Program-made: the position numbers and the translations under genes
Part shown: piece by piece, positions 1-6,520 of the stretch
Position numbering within the stretch: the stretch's first letter is position 1
How the letters are laid out: each line of letters starts with the position of its first letter
Notes under the pieces: model-generated
What the model was told of the DNA's origin: nothing
Databases searched by the model: none
The model's input: the letters and a program-made list of their open reading frames with translations, nothing else
Assembly: GCA_947629275.1 (NCBI GenBank)
Contig: CANRDG010000097.1
Coordinates: 1 to 6,854 of the forward strand
Direction of reading: 5' to 3'
Length of the DNA: 6,854 nt
Origin: an uncultured Clostridia bacterium
GTDB lineage: Bacteria; Bacillota; Clostridia; Oscillospirales; Ruminococcaceae

Positions 1-396
1 GCTCCGCCGTTCAAAGAATGTGAATTTGATATAATCTACGGCAAGGGTATCTCCCGTGACGGCGAGTTGCTCGATCTAGCCGTGGAGCTTGGAATAGTAA
101 AGAAAGGCGGCGCATGGTTCAGCTATAACGACATGAAACTCGGTCAGGGCAGAGATAATTCAAAAGACTATCTGCTTGCAAACCCCGAGCTTTTCAAAGA
201 GATAGAAAAGCAGGTGCGTGAGCGCAGCGGCGAGCTTGTTATGAATACCAAAAAGAGCGCGAAAGACTCCGCTATTGCAGCGGCAGCAAAGGCTTCTGCC
301 AACGGCTCGGCGGCAGCGGCAGGCGATGAAAACAGCGTTATCGTTAATGCTGACGACGATTTTGAAGAGTTTGCCCCCGTTGATGTTGACGAATGA
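1..396 (+). CDS. recA: Recombinase RecA, C-terminal part (5' end outside window)
   Basis: RecA is the ATP-dependent strand-exchange protein of homologous recombination and the co-protease that triggers LexA cleavage in the SOS response. The reading frame is open from base 1, and 131 residues are visible. They begin APPFKECEFDIIYGKGISRD, the conserved end of the RecA core, followed by GELLDLAVELGIVKKGGAWFSY and the small C-terminal domain (NPELFKEIEKQVRE). Next comes an alanine-rich low-complexity linker (about bases 271-324) and an acidic tail rich in D and E. Acidic tails are normal in RecA and restrain its DNA binding; the alanine-rich stretch is more variable. The Walker A and B motifs lie upstream of the window. 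A methionine-like start at 67 is only an internal TTG leucine codon. The TGA stop overlaps the recX start, so the two genes are probably co-transcribed and translationally coupled. Confidence 0.97.
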   Translation, partial: APPFKECEFDIIYGKGISRDGELLDLAVELGIVKKGGAWFSYNDMKLGQGRDNSKDYLLANPELFKEIEKQVRERSGELVMNTKKSAKDSAIAAAAKASANGSAAAAGDENSVIVNADDDFEEFAPVDVDE

Positions 397-1022
397 TGAA
401 CATAACCAAAATAGAGAAGTACAAGGGCAACACCTATGAGATAGAGTTTGACGACGGCGAGAAAGAGTATCTGAATATTGACATAATTTCAGACTATCAT
501 CTCAAAGCGCCTATGTCTCTGCCCGAGAGCGCGTGGGAGCAGGTATCGTATGCCAACAAGCTGAGAACCGCCAAAGAGCGCGCCCTCTATCTTCTCGATT
601 ATAAAGATTATTCATATACCGAGCTTTTCAAAAAGCTGGAGCAGAATTACCCCACGCAGGTGTGCTTTGATACAATGGCAAGGCTCGTTGAGATAGGCGT
701 TATAAACGATAAGCGTTATGCGGTGAATATGGCGCGCCGTCTGGTCGAAGTCAAGGGCTTTGGCTATTACAGATGTGTACGCGAAATGCGGCTTAAAGGT
801 CTCGACAATGAGTTTATAGAAGAAGCTCTTGCCCCTTACAGTGAAACAACGGTTGAGCGTTTGAAAGAGCTTGTCGAAGAAAAATATGCTCATAAAATAC
901 GCGATAAAAAGTCTTTGGATAAGGTGAAAAACGCCCTTGTAAGGCTCGGTTATTCGTTTTCGCAGGTAAAAGAAGCACTTGAAGACTATACGTTTGAAGA
1001 TGACGACGATCAATATACTTGA
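393..1022 (+). CDS. recX: Regulatory protein RecX
   Basis: RecX binds RecA filaments and modulates (usually inhibits) RecA ATPase and strand-exchange activity. The 209-residue product is mostly helical and charged. It carries the RecX signatures: RALYLLDYKDYSYTELFKKL (about residues 64-83), the three-helix repeat with GVINDKRYAVNMARRLVEVKG (about 102-122), then REMRLKGLDNEFIEEAL, and a final repeat ending VRLGYSFSQVKEAL. About 60 N-terminal residues precede the repeats, as in many Firmicutes RecX proteins. The start could be ATG 393, overlapping the recA stop by 4 bases, or ATG 396; both are in frame. No strong Shine-Dalgarno sequence is visible, so translation probably depends on coupling to recA. 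The tail is acidic (FEDDDDQYT). Direct adjacency to recA supports the assignment strongly. Confidence 0.95.
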   Translation: MMNITKIEKYKGNTYEIEFDDGEKEYLNIDIISDYHLKAPMSLPESAWEQVSYANKLRTAKERALYLLDYKDYSYTELFKKLEQNYPTQVCFDTMARLVEIGVINDKRYAVNMARRLVEVKGFGYYRCVREMRLKGLDNEFIEEALAPYSETTVERLKELVEEKYAHKIRDKKSLDKVKNALVRLGYSFSQVKEALEDYTFEDDDDQYT

Positions 1023-1046
1023 CATTTGGGAAAAAATATGTATAAT
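1019..1046 (+). promoter_or_regulatory. Consensus sigma-A promoter for rimO-pgsA
   Basis: A perfect -35 box TTGACA (1019-1024) and a perfect -10 box TATAAT (1041-1046) are separated by 16 bases. The -35 box overlaps the recX TGA stop (1020-1022), so the promoter is partly embedded in recX. Transcription would start near 1053, giving a leader of about 33 bases before the rimO start. No intrinsic terminator lies between recX and rimO, so read-through from recA-recX is also possible. Confidence 0.8.
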
Positions 1047-1085
1047 ATAGTATATCATTTAAAGTATTGAAAAGGAGCGCTTGCC

Positions 1086-2420
1086 ATGGCAGTAAGAGTG
1101 GGTATGGTGTCGCTGGGCTGCCCTAAAAACCTAATTGACGCCGAAACCATGTTGTATGACCTGAGAGAAGCAGGGTATGAGATAGTGCCCGACGCCGCCC
1201 TTGCGGACATAGTAATTGTAAATACCTGTGGATTTATCGAGTCTGCCAAGCAGGAAGCGATAGATACCATTTTAGAGTTCTGCACTCTTAAAGATGAAGG
1301 CAGAATTAAGGCGGTGGCAGTAACGGGCTGCCTTGCCGAGCGCTATAAAGAAGAAATTTTAAGCGAGATACCCGAAGTAAACGCCGTTGTAGGCATAGGC
1401 AAAAACAGCAATATTTGTGAGATAGTAAAGCGCCTCTCTCAGGGCGATAGCGGCATTATGACCTTTGACGATAAAGATAAGCTGTGTATCGAGGGCAGAA
1501 GAATAGTTTCTACCGACCATTATGCCTATCTTAAAATTGCCGAGGGCTGCAGCAACTGCTGTACATACTGCGCTATACCGTCAATACGCGGCAAGCTTCG
1601 CAGCAGAAGCATTGAAAGTATAGTCGATGAGGCAAAATGGCTTGCAAAAGCAGGAGTCAGCGAAATAATTTTAGTAGCGCAGGATACCACAAATTACGGC
1701 TTTGACCTTTATGGCGAGCCGCGCCTTGCCAAACTTCTGGAAGAACTTTGCAAGATAGACGGCATACGCTGGATAAGAACGCTGTATTGCTACCCCGAAA
1801 GAATTACAGATGAGCTTTTGGACGTCATGGCAAGAGAAGATAAAATAGTAAACTATCTTGATATACCCATGCAGCATTGCAACGGCGATATACTTAAAGC
1901 CATGAACCGAAAGGGCGACAATCAATCGCTGCGTGCGCTGGTTGAAAAAATACGCGCTAAAATACCTGATATAACGCTGCGTACAACGCTTATTGCAGGC
2001 TTTCCCGGTGAAACGCAGGAGCAGTTTGAGGAGCTTTGCCGGTTTGTAAAAGATGTCCGTTTTGATAAGCTCGGCTGCTTTACATACTCCGCAGAGGAGG
2101 GAACTGCCGCCGAAAAAATGCCCGACCAGATAGACTTTAAGACCAAAGAGGAACGCTGCGACGAGATTATGAACGAGCAGATGCTTATAAGCTATGAAAT
2201 GAATGAAAAGAAGATAGGCAATACATACGAGGTCGTCTGCGAAGGGTTTGACAGATATGCCGAGTGCTTTTTTGGCAGAGGAAGGGCAGATTCCCCAGAG
2301 ATAGACGGCAAGATATTCTTCAGTTCGGCAAGCGGCAAAAAGTACCGCCCCGGCGAGTATGTGAATGTCACTATTGACGATGTGCTTGACTATGACCTTA
2401 TCGGTACTGTAAACGACTGA
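1086..2420 (+). CDS. rimO: Ribosomal protein S12 methylthiotransferase RimO
   Basis: RimO is a cytoplasmic radical-SAM enzyme that adds a methylthio group to a conserved aspartate of ribosomal protein S12. The 444-residue length is normal for the family. The N-terminal methylthiotransferase domain holds three cluster-binding cysteines: C12 in SLGCPKN, C48 in VNTCGFIESAKQE and C82 in TGCLAERY. The radical-SAM motif CxxxCxxC is C155-C159-C162 within EGCSNCCTYCAIPSIRGK. A C-terminal TRAM-type domain covers about residues 375-440. The SLGCPKNLIDAE opening and the IPSIRGKLRSR stretch favour RimO over the tRNA-modifying relatives MiaB and MtaB. An AAAGGAG ribosome binding site (1071-1077) sits 8 bases before the ATG. 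It is the first gene behind the consensus promoter that overlaps the end of recX, with pgsA 25 bases downstream. Confidence 0.96.
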   Translation: MAVRVGMVSLGCPKNLIDAETMLYDLREAGYEIVPDAALADIVIVNTCGFIESAKQEAIDTILEFCTLKDEGRIKAVAVTGCLAERYKEEILSEIPEVNAVVGIGKNSNICEIVKRLSQGDSGIMTFDDKDKLCIEGRRIVSTDHYAYLKIAEGCSNCCTYCAIPSIRGKLRSRSIESIVDEAKWLAKAGVSEIILVAQDTTNYGFDLYGEPRLAKLLEELCKIDGIRWIRTLYCYPERITDELLDVMAREDKIVNYLDIPMQHCNGDILKAMNRKGDNQSLRALVEKIRAKIPDITLRTTLIAGFPGETQEQFEELCRFVKDVRFDKLGCFTYSAEEGTAAEKMPDQIDFKTKEERCDEIMNEQMLISYEMNEKKIGNTYEVVCEGFDRYAECFFGRGRADSPEIDGKIFFSSASGKKYRPGEYVNVTIDDVLDYDLIGTVND

Positions 2421-2445
2421 TATTAAACTGACGAGAGGTGTATTT

Positions 2446-3009
2446 ATGAATACCCCAAATAAACTGACCGTTATGCGTGTGCTGCTCGTGCCGCTGTTTA
2501 TCGCGCTTATAATGATAGACAGCATACCGCTCAATATCCTGTGGGCAGGGCTTGTTTACGGTCTGGCGGCAATAACCGACCTTATAGACGGCAAAATGGC
2601 GCGTAAATACGGGCTTGTCACCAACTTCGGCAAGTTTTTAGACCCCATTGCCGACAAGATACTTGTAATGGCGGTGCTGCTTTGCTTTTCCGCAAAAGGC
2701 TGGATAGACATCATCGCCGTGTTCATTATCCTTACAAGAGAGTTTGTCGTCTCGGGTCTGAGGCTTGTCGTTGCAGGCGAGGGGGTCGTAGTTCCCGCAG
2801 GCATATGGGGCAAGCTGAAAACAGCATGTACAATGGCGGCTTTCGGCATAATTATGGCAATAGAACTTTTCTTGGTGCGTATAGCAAAAATAGACTTCAA
2901 CTTCTTCATAATAAATGAAATTCTTATATGGATATGCGCCGTGCTGACAATTATTTCGGGCGCAACGTATGTTTATGCGTATAAAGACCATATAAACCCC
3001 AACGATTAA
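2446..3009 (+). CDS. pgsA: CDP-diacylglycerol--glycerol-3-phosphate 3-phosphatidyltransferase PgsA
   Basis: PgsA is an integral membrane enzyme that joins CDP-diacylglycerol and glycerol 3-phosphate to form phosphatidylglycerol phosphate, the committed step to phosphatidylglycerol and cardiolipin. The 187-residue protein is strongly hydrophobic, with several predicted membrane segments. It carries the complete CDP-alcohol phosphatidyltransferase motif DxxDGxxARx8GxxxDxxxD at D45, D48-G49, A52-R53, G62, D66 and D70, so the metal- and substrate-binding site looks intact. The opening MNTPNKLTVMRVLLVPLF is typical of PgsA, which separates it from phosphatidylserine synthase and cardiolipin synthase relatives. 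GAGAGGTG (2433-2440) lies 5 bases before the ATG. The short gap after rimO indicates one operon; rimO-pgsA neighbours are common in Firmicutes. No terminator is seen before the next promoter, 8 bases after the stop. Confidence 0.95.
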   Translation: MNTPNKLTVMRVLLVPLFIALIMIDSIPLNILWAGLVYGLAAITDLIDGKMARKYGLVTNFGKFLDPIADKILVMAVLLCFSAKGWIDIIAVFIILTREFVVSGLRLVVAGEGVVVPAGIWGKLKTACTMAAFGIIMAIELFLVRIAKIDFNFFIINEILIWICAVLTIISGATYVYAYKDHINPND

Positions 3010-3017
3010 ATTTACAC

Positions 3018-3046
3018 TTGCAATTTTTAACGGAATGTGTTATACT
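3018..3046 (+). promoter_or_regulatory. Extended -10 promoter for the T-box/cysE-cysS transcript
   Basis: A TTGCAA -35 box (3018-3023) and a TATACT -10 box (3041-3046) are spaced 17 bases apart. A TGT immediately before the -10 box provides the extended -10 TGn element. A second TATAAT occurs at 3050-3055, but it has no matching -35 box at normal spacing. Transcription should begin near 3053, just ahead of the T-box stem I. Confidence 0.75.
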
Positions 3047-3053
3047 GCATATA

Positions 3054-3313
3054 ATAGTTAGTGCAGATCATATGTTTAAATGCTTTCGGTCAGAGTAACA
3101 GAAACGCCTTGACAACAGAGAGGACGAAGCGGTGGGAACGTCCGTCGGGCAGCTGTGAAAGTGCGGCTGATATTGCTTTTTTGCAAAGGCACGGTCGGTG
3201 AAACAAAGTAACCGTCTGCGTAAGTCCGCGTTAAGGACTAAGAGTATAAAACGGGAGTGGGACCGCAGCTTTAGTTGCCTCCTGGCGCATATGCGTCAGT
3301 GGGGCATTTTTTA
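3054..3313 (+). promoter_or_regulatory. T-box riboswitch, cysteine-specific (TGC specifier)
   Basis: This leader senses uncharged tRNA and lets transcription continue into cysE-cysS when tRNA-Cys is uncharged. Stem I has an AGTA motif (3094-3097) facing GAAAGTGCGG (3157-3166), flanked by paired ACAG/CTGT (3098-3101 and 3153-3156) and TCAG/CTGA (3090-3093 and 3167-3170). The TGC at 3162-3164 in this internal loop is a cysteine codon, as expected of a specifier. The distal arm shows AGAGAG, then a GGACG/CGTCC stem (3122-3126, 3139-3143) closing a GGTGGGAA loop. A stem III-like hairpin is AGTCC/GGACT (3223-3227, 3235-3239). The antiterminator pairs GGAG/CTCC (3254-3257, 3279-3282) and GCAGC/GTTGC (3265-3269, 3274-3278) around the 7-base bulge TGGGACC (3258-3264), matching the family consensus UGGNACC. 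The variable base G can form a wobble pair with the U73 discriminator usual in tRNA-Cys (family knowledge). Confidence 0.93.
3276..3312 (+). terminator. T-box intrinsic terminator
   Basis: A 13-pair stem (3276-3288 with 3293-3306), with a single bulged T at 3300 and an ATAT loop, is followed by six Ts (3307-3312). Its 5' arm (3276-3284) is the same sequence that closes the antiterminator helix, so the two structures exclude each other, as a T-box requires. It ends 17 bases before the cysE start. Confidence 0.92.
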
Positions 3314-3329
3314 TTGACGGAGGGAAAAC

Positions 3330-3968
3330 ATGAAAATAATTGATAAGATACGCGAAGATATACAATCAATACGCGACAGGGACCCTGCCGCAAGAACTAC
3401 GCTGGAGATAGTGACGACCTATTCGGGTCTGCACGCCGTGTGGATGTACAGAGTAGCACACTTTTTCTATGTCCATAAAATGTATTTTGTAGCAAGGGCA
3501 ATTTCGCAGATAGCAAGGCTTTTGACGGGTATAGAGATACACCCCGGCGCTAAGATAGGTAAGGGTCTGCTTATAGACCACGGCTCGGGGGTAGTTATAG
3601 GAGAGACAGCTGAAATAGGCGATAACTGCCTTTTGTATCAGGGCTGTACCTTGGGAGGTACGGGTAAGGATCACGGCAAACGCCATCCCACGCTCGGCAA
3701 CAATGTAATGGTCGGCTGCGGCGCAAAGATCTTAGGACCTTTCAAAGTCGGCGATAACGCAAAAATAGCCGCTAATGCAGTCGTTCTGGAGGAAGTTCCG
3801 CCCAATTCAACGGCTGTAGGCGCGCCTGCAAAAATAGTAAGACAGGACGGCAAGCGCACGCAGGATCTCGACCAGATACACATTCCAGACCCTGTGGCAA
3901 TTGAGCTTTTAAAGCTTAATAAGCGTATAAAGGTTCTTGAAGAACAGCTTGAAAATAAGGATAAATAA
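3330..3968 (+). CDS. cysE: Serine O-acetyltransferase CysE
   Basis: CysE transfers an acetyl group from acetyl-CoA to L-serine, giving O-acetylserine, the substrate for cysteine synthase; it acts in the cytoplasm as a trimer or hexamer. The protein has 212 residues, the short Gram-positive form that lacks much of the N-terminal helical domain of the E. coli enzyme (about 273). DPAART (18-23) and YSGLHAVWMYRVAHFFY (31-47) are typical N-terminal signatures. A left-handed beta-helix of hexapeptide repeats spans about 68-170. The catalytic pair D83-H84 in LLIDHGSG and the second active-site histidine H119 in GKRHPTLG are present, as is the LGGTGK loop. The C-terminus ends in a short helix that may be coiled-coil (about 190-212). 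A GGAGGG ribosome binding site lies just before the ATG. The cysteine T-box upstream matches the role in cysteine supply. Confidence 0.96.
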   Translation: MKIIDKIREDIQSIRDRDPAARTTLEIVTTYSGLHAVWMYRVAHFFYVHKMYFVARAISQIARLLTGIEIHPGAKIGKGLLIDHGSGVVIGETAEIGDNCLLYQGCTLGGTGKDHGKRHPTLGNNVMVGCGAKILGPFKVGDNAKIAANAVVLEEVPPNSTAVGAPAKIVRQDGKRTQDLDQIHIPDPVAIELLKLNKRIKVLEEQLENKDK

Positions 3969-3988
3969 ATATCGAAAGGACAGTATTT

Positions 3989-5416
3989 ATGAACAGTATA
4001 ATGCTTTATAATTCTGAATCTCATAAGGAAGAAGAATTTGTGCCTCACGAGCAGGGCAAAGTAAATATGTATACCTGCGGTCCTACTGTGTACCACTATG
4101 CGCATATAGGCAACCTGCGCAGCTATATAATGGAAGATGTTCTTGAAAAATACCTGCGTTACAGCGGCTATGACGTCAACAGGGTAATGAACATAACAGA
4201 CGTGGGACACTTGACTTCCGACGGCGATACAGGCGACGATAAGATGCTCAAAGGCGCTAAAAGAGAGCATAAAACGGTAATGGAGATAGCTAAATTTTAT
4301 ACAGACGCTTTCTTTGCCGACTGCAAAAAGCTCAATATCCGCAAGCCCGATACAGTTGTGCCTGCAACATCGTATATCGGCGAATTTATCAAGGTAATAA
4401 AAGCGCTGGAGCAAAAGGGCTATGCTTATACCGCAGGCGGCAATGTATATTTTGATACTTCAAAGCTTTCAAAGTATTATGTTTTCGGCGATGTTTCGGA
4501 AGAAGACTTAGCCGTTGGCGTGCGCGAGGGCGTGGAAGCCGATGAAAACAAGCGCAATAAAGCAGACTTCGTGCTGTGGTTCACCAAATCTAAGTTTGAC
4601 GATCAGGAGCTTAAATGGAATTCTCCGTGGGGCGTGGGTTACCCCGGCTGGCATATCGAATGTTCATGTATAAGTATGAAAAATAACGGTGAATACCTCG
4701 ATATTCACTGCGGCGGCATAGATAATCAGTTTCCTCACCACACAAATGAAATAGCGCAGTCGGAAGCATACCTCGGTCACGACTGGTGCAAATACTGGTT
4801 CCATGTACACCACCTTAACACCAAGGGCGGCAAGATGAGCAAATCCAAGGGTGAGTTTCTTACTGTTTCGCTTCTTGAAGAAAAAGGCTACGACCCGCTT
4901 GTATACAGGTTTTTCTGCCTGCAATCGCATTACCGCAAGTCGCTCGTTTTCAGCTATGAAAACCTTGACAACGCCAAGGCCGCGTATGACAAACTCGTTT
5001 CAAGAGTGTCGCAGCTTATTTCCGAAAATGATACAAAGCCCGTAGATGAAAACGCCTTCGAGGCGCTTAAAAAGCCCTTTACAGACGCCATGAGCGACGA
5101 TATAAATACTTCAAACGCCATAACCGCGCTTTATGATGTTTTCAAAGCCGATACCAACACCGCTACAAAGCTGGCGGTAATCGAAGACTTTGACAAGGTG
5201 CTTTCTATAGGCATTATTGACAGAGCAAACAAGCTTATCGCAGCCAAAGCACAGGAGGATATACCACAAGAGGTAATGGCGCTTGTTGAACAGCGCAAGG
5301 CGGCAAGAGCCGCAAAAGATTTCGCACTTGCAGATAAGCTGCGCGAAGAGATCTCTCAAATGGGTTATATCGTTGAGGAGAGCCGACAAGGCACGCGCAT
5401 TTCAAAAAAGCAGTAA
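3989..5416 (+). CDS. cysS: Cysteine--tRNA ligase CysS
   Basis: CysS charges tRNA-Cys with cysteine, a class I aminoacyl-tRNA synthetase reaction in the cytoplasm. The 475 residues are close to the family's usual 460-480. The N-terminal catalytic domain shows MYTCGPTVYHYAHIGNLR (27-44) with zinc ligand C30 and the HIGH-type motif HIGN (39-42). The remaining zinc ligands by family alignment are C225 in WHIECSC and H250/E254 in FPHHTNEIAQSEA. The KMSKS motif is exact at 282-286. A DALR-type helical domain and a short anticodon-binding end follow, including ARAAKDFALADKLREEI, typical of CysS. GAAAGGA (3974-3980) is spaced 8 bases from the ATG. The gap to cysE is 20 bases with no terminator, so both genes are expressed from the T-box leader. 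Cysteine biosynthesis and cysteinyl-tRNA formation are thus regulated together. Confidence 0.97.
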   Translation: MNSIMLYNSESHKEEEFVPHEQGKVNMYTCGPTVYHYAHIGNLRSYIMEDVLEKYLRYSGYDVNRVMNITDVGHLTSDGDTGDDKMLKGAKREHKTVMEIAKFYTDAFFADCKKLNIRKPDTVVPATSYIGEFIKVIKALEQKGYAYTAGGNVYFDTSKLSKYYVFGDVSEEDLAVGVREGVEADENKRNKADFVLWFTKSKFDDQELKWNSPWGVGYPGWHIECSCISMKNNGEYLDIHCGGIDNQFPHHTNEIAQSEAYLGHDWCKYWFHVHHLNTKGGKMSKSKGEFLTVSLLEEKGYDPLVYRFFCLQSHYRKSLVFSYENLDNAKAAYDKLVSRVSQLISENDTKPVDENAFEALKKPFTDAMSDDINTSNAITALYDVFKADTNTATKLAVIEDFDKVLSIGIIDRANKLIAAKAQEDIPQEVMALVEQRKAARAAKDFALADKLREEISQMGYIVEESRQGTRISKKQ

Positions 5417-5431
5417 TACCGTTATACTGTT

Positions 5432-5449
5432 GTACGGAAAGTACGGAAA
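5432..5449 (+). repeat. Two tandem copies of a 9-base unit next to a ribosome binding site
   Basis: GTACGGAAA occurs twice head to tail (5432-5440, 5441-5449). The second copy runs into GGAAG (5450-5454), the likely Shine-Dalgarno sequence 8 bases ahead of the next gene. It is probably a small local duplication, and no function is evident. Confidence 0.6.
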
Positions 5450-5462
5450 GGAAGTATAAATC

Positions 5463-6317
5463 ATGGCTATGGATCAGCTTCAGAGGCATAGAGTGCAAAG
5501 AAATGCAAAGACCGTTTTTAGAGTTTCCATGACAATGGTGGTATTGATCGTGATAATGATGCTGTCATATTCCTGTATCAACACTGACAATCAGCTTCTT
5601 AAAGAGGCGAAAGAGATAGATTTTATTCAGTATACCGTTCCCGAGGACAGTGCAAAGGTAGTCGTTTTTGAAACCACTTTCGGAACGATAAAGGCTGTTT
5701 TGTTTGAGGATAAAGCGCCGAACTTCTGCAAGTATTTTGAAAAGCTCGTAAACGATGGTTACTACAACGACACTTATTTTTTCAATATTGAAGATGAGCA
5801 GAACGCCTATGCATTCGGCGGTGCAAAAGCTGCTGACGGCGCAGATACCGACGATACCGATAAAGAAATGTTAGAGCCTGAAAAGACATATGATCTTTGG
5901 CCTTTCAGAGGAGCGCTGTGTACCTATGGCAGAGAAAAGGGCGTTTTCAACAAGCGTAATACAACCGGCAGCAGGTTGCTCTTTGTAAATTCGATAGATT
6001 TTACCGACGATGTTGTTAGTGAACTGAAAGATCTTGATGCCGATGAAGATCTTGTAGATTATTTCATAGATAGGGGAGGCGTGCCGAATTTTGCACAGCA
6101 GTTCACTATATTCGCACAGGTCTATGAGGGAATTGACGTAATTGAAAAAATAGCTTCAGCAGAAGTTGACGAGAACAATAAGCCCACTTCTGAGATAAAG
6201 ATAATTTCCGCAAAAATGTCTACCTACGGCGAAAATAAGGCAGAAAACGAGCAGGAGGCATTTCCCGAAAGCTTTAAGCAAGAGGATACGGATCCGCAAA
6301 GTTCGCAAGCCGAATGA
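5463..6317 (+). CDS. Membrane-anchored cyclophilin-like (peptidyl-prolyl isomerase family) protein
   Basis: The 284-residue protein has a basic N-terminus (RHRVQRNAK), a hydrophobic segment at about 21-37, and an extracytoplasmic domain resembling bacterial cyclophilins. SYSC (35-38) at the end of the hydrophobic stretch could be a weak lipobox, but Tyr at -2 is atypical, so a simple membrane anchor is as likely. Cyclophilin landmarks are the strand VVVFETTFGTIKAVLFEDKAPNF (66-88, in two parts), KLVNDGYYNDTYFF (94-107), GG (119-120), RGALCTYGR (149-157), TGSRLLFVN (168-176) and FTIFAQVYEGIDVIEKI (214-230). The residues expected to be catalytic are not conserved: FHRV is replaced by FFNI (N108), the Q of QGGD by F118, and GSQFF by GSRLL. 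Isomerase activity is therefore doubtful. There are acidic insertions (125-140, 182-199) and an acidic 30-residue tail. The gene follows cysS by 46 bases, probably in the same transcript; a weak TATACT at 5423-5428 lacks a good -35 box. Confidence 0.8.
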   Translation: MAMDQLQRHRVQRNAKTVFRVSMTMVVLIVIMMLSYSCINTDNQLLKEAKEIDFIQYTVPEDSAKVVVFETTFGTIKAVLFEDKAPNFCKYFEKLVNDGYYNDTYFFNIEDEQNAYAFGGAKAADGADTDDTDKEMLEPEKTYDLWPFRGALCTYGREKGVFNKRNTTGSRLLFVNSIDFTDDVVSELKDLDADEDLVDYFIDRGGVPNFAQQFTIFAQVYEGIDVIEKIASAEVDENNKPTSEIKIISAKMSTYGENKAENEQEAFPESFKQEDTDPQSSQAE

Positions 6318-6351
6318 CAGCTTTCGGGGTATAAAATGTTTAAAAAATTGC

Positions 6352-6380
6352 TTGACAATCGCTTTTAACTGTGGTATAAT
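6352..6380 (+). promoter_or_regulatory. Perfect consensus sigma-A promoter for tRNA-Ala
   Basis: TTGACA (6352-6357) and TATAAT (6375-6380) are exact consensus boxes separated by the optimal 17 bases. Transcription should start near 6387, about 20 bases before the mature tRNA, as expected for a strong tRNA promoter. ATGTTC (6386-6391) and GAACAT (6402-6407) in the short leader can pair to form a hairpin that abuts tRNA base 1. Confidence 0.9.
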
Positions 6381-6407
6381 CAAATATGTTCTGATGAAAA
6401 CGAACAT

Positions 6408-6483
6408 GGGGTTATAGCTCAGTTGGTAGAGCGGTTGCTTCGCATGTAACAGGTCAGGGGTTCGATTCCCCTTAGCTCCACCA
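6408..6483 (+). tRNA. tRNA-Ala, anticodon CGC
   Basis: The 76-base cloverleaf is complete. The acceptor stem is GGGGTTA (6408-6414) with TAGCTCC (6473-6479), including the G3-U70 wobble that marks alanine tRNAs. The D arm is GCTC/GAGC (6417-6420, 6429-6432). The anticodon stem is GTTGC/GTAAC (6434-6438, 6446-6450), with loop TTCGCAT and anticodon CGC at 6441-6443. The variable loop has 5 bases. The T arm is AGGGG/CCCCT with loop TTCGATT. Discriminator A73 (6480) is followed by an encoded CCA (6481-6483). It reads GCG codons. It stands alone, without other tRNAs in the window. Confidence 0.96.
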
Positions 6484-6487
6484 CACA

Positions 6488-6515
6488 TTTGCAGACTGCT
6501 TAAGCAGTCTGCAAA
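6488..6515. repeat. Perfect 28-base palindrome just after the tRNA
   Basis: Two 12-base arms (6488-6499 and 6504-6515) around a TTAA centre are exactly complementary; the whole element is a perfect palindrome starting TTTGCAGACTGC. It begins 5 bases after the tRNA CCA end. It could form a stable RNA hairpin and act in tRNA 3' processing or termination, but no T-run follows on either strand. It could equally be a binding site for a dimeric protein. The function is not known. Confidence 0.85.
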
Positions 6516-6520
6516 GTGCA

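Noticed and set aside
1671..2534. Long minus-strand reading frame (287 codons) opposite rimO and pgsA
   Set aside because: It lies antisense to two clearly conserved genes, has no recognisable domain, and is explained by codon bias of the + strand genes.
3671..4414. Minus-strand reading frame (247 codons) opposite cysE and cysS
   Set aside because: It is antisense to two intact, motif-verified genes and has no domain of its own.
5400..5428. Possible promoter (TTTCAA, 17 bases, TATACT) before the cyclophilin-like gene
   Set aside because: The -35 box matches consensus at only three of six positions and overlaps the cysS end. Read-through from cysS is the simpler explanation, though a weak promoter cannot be excluded.
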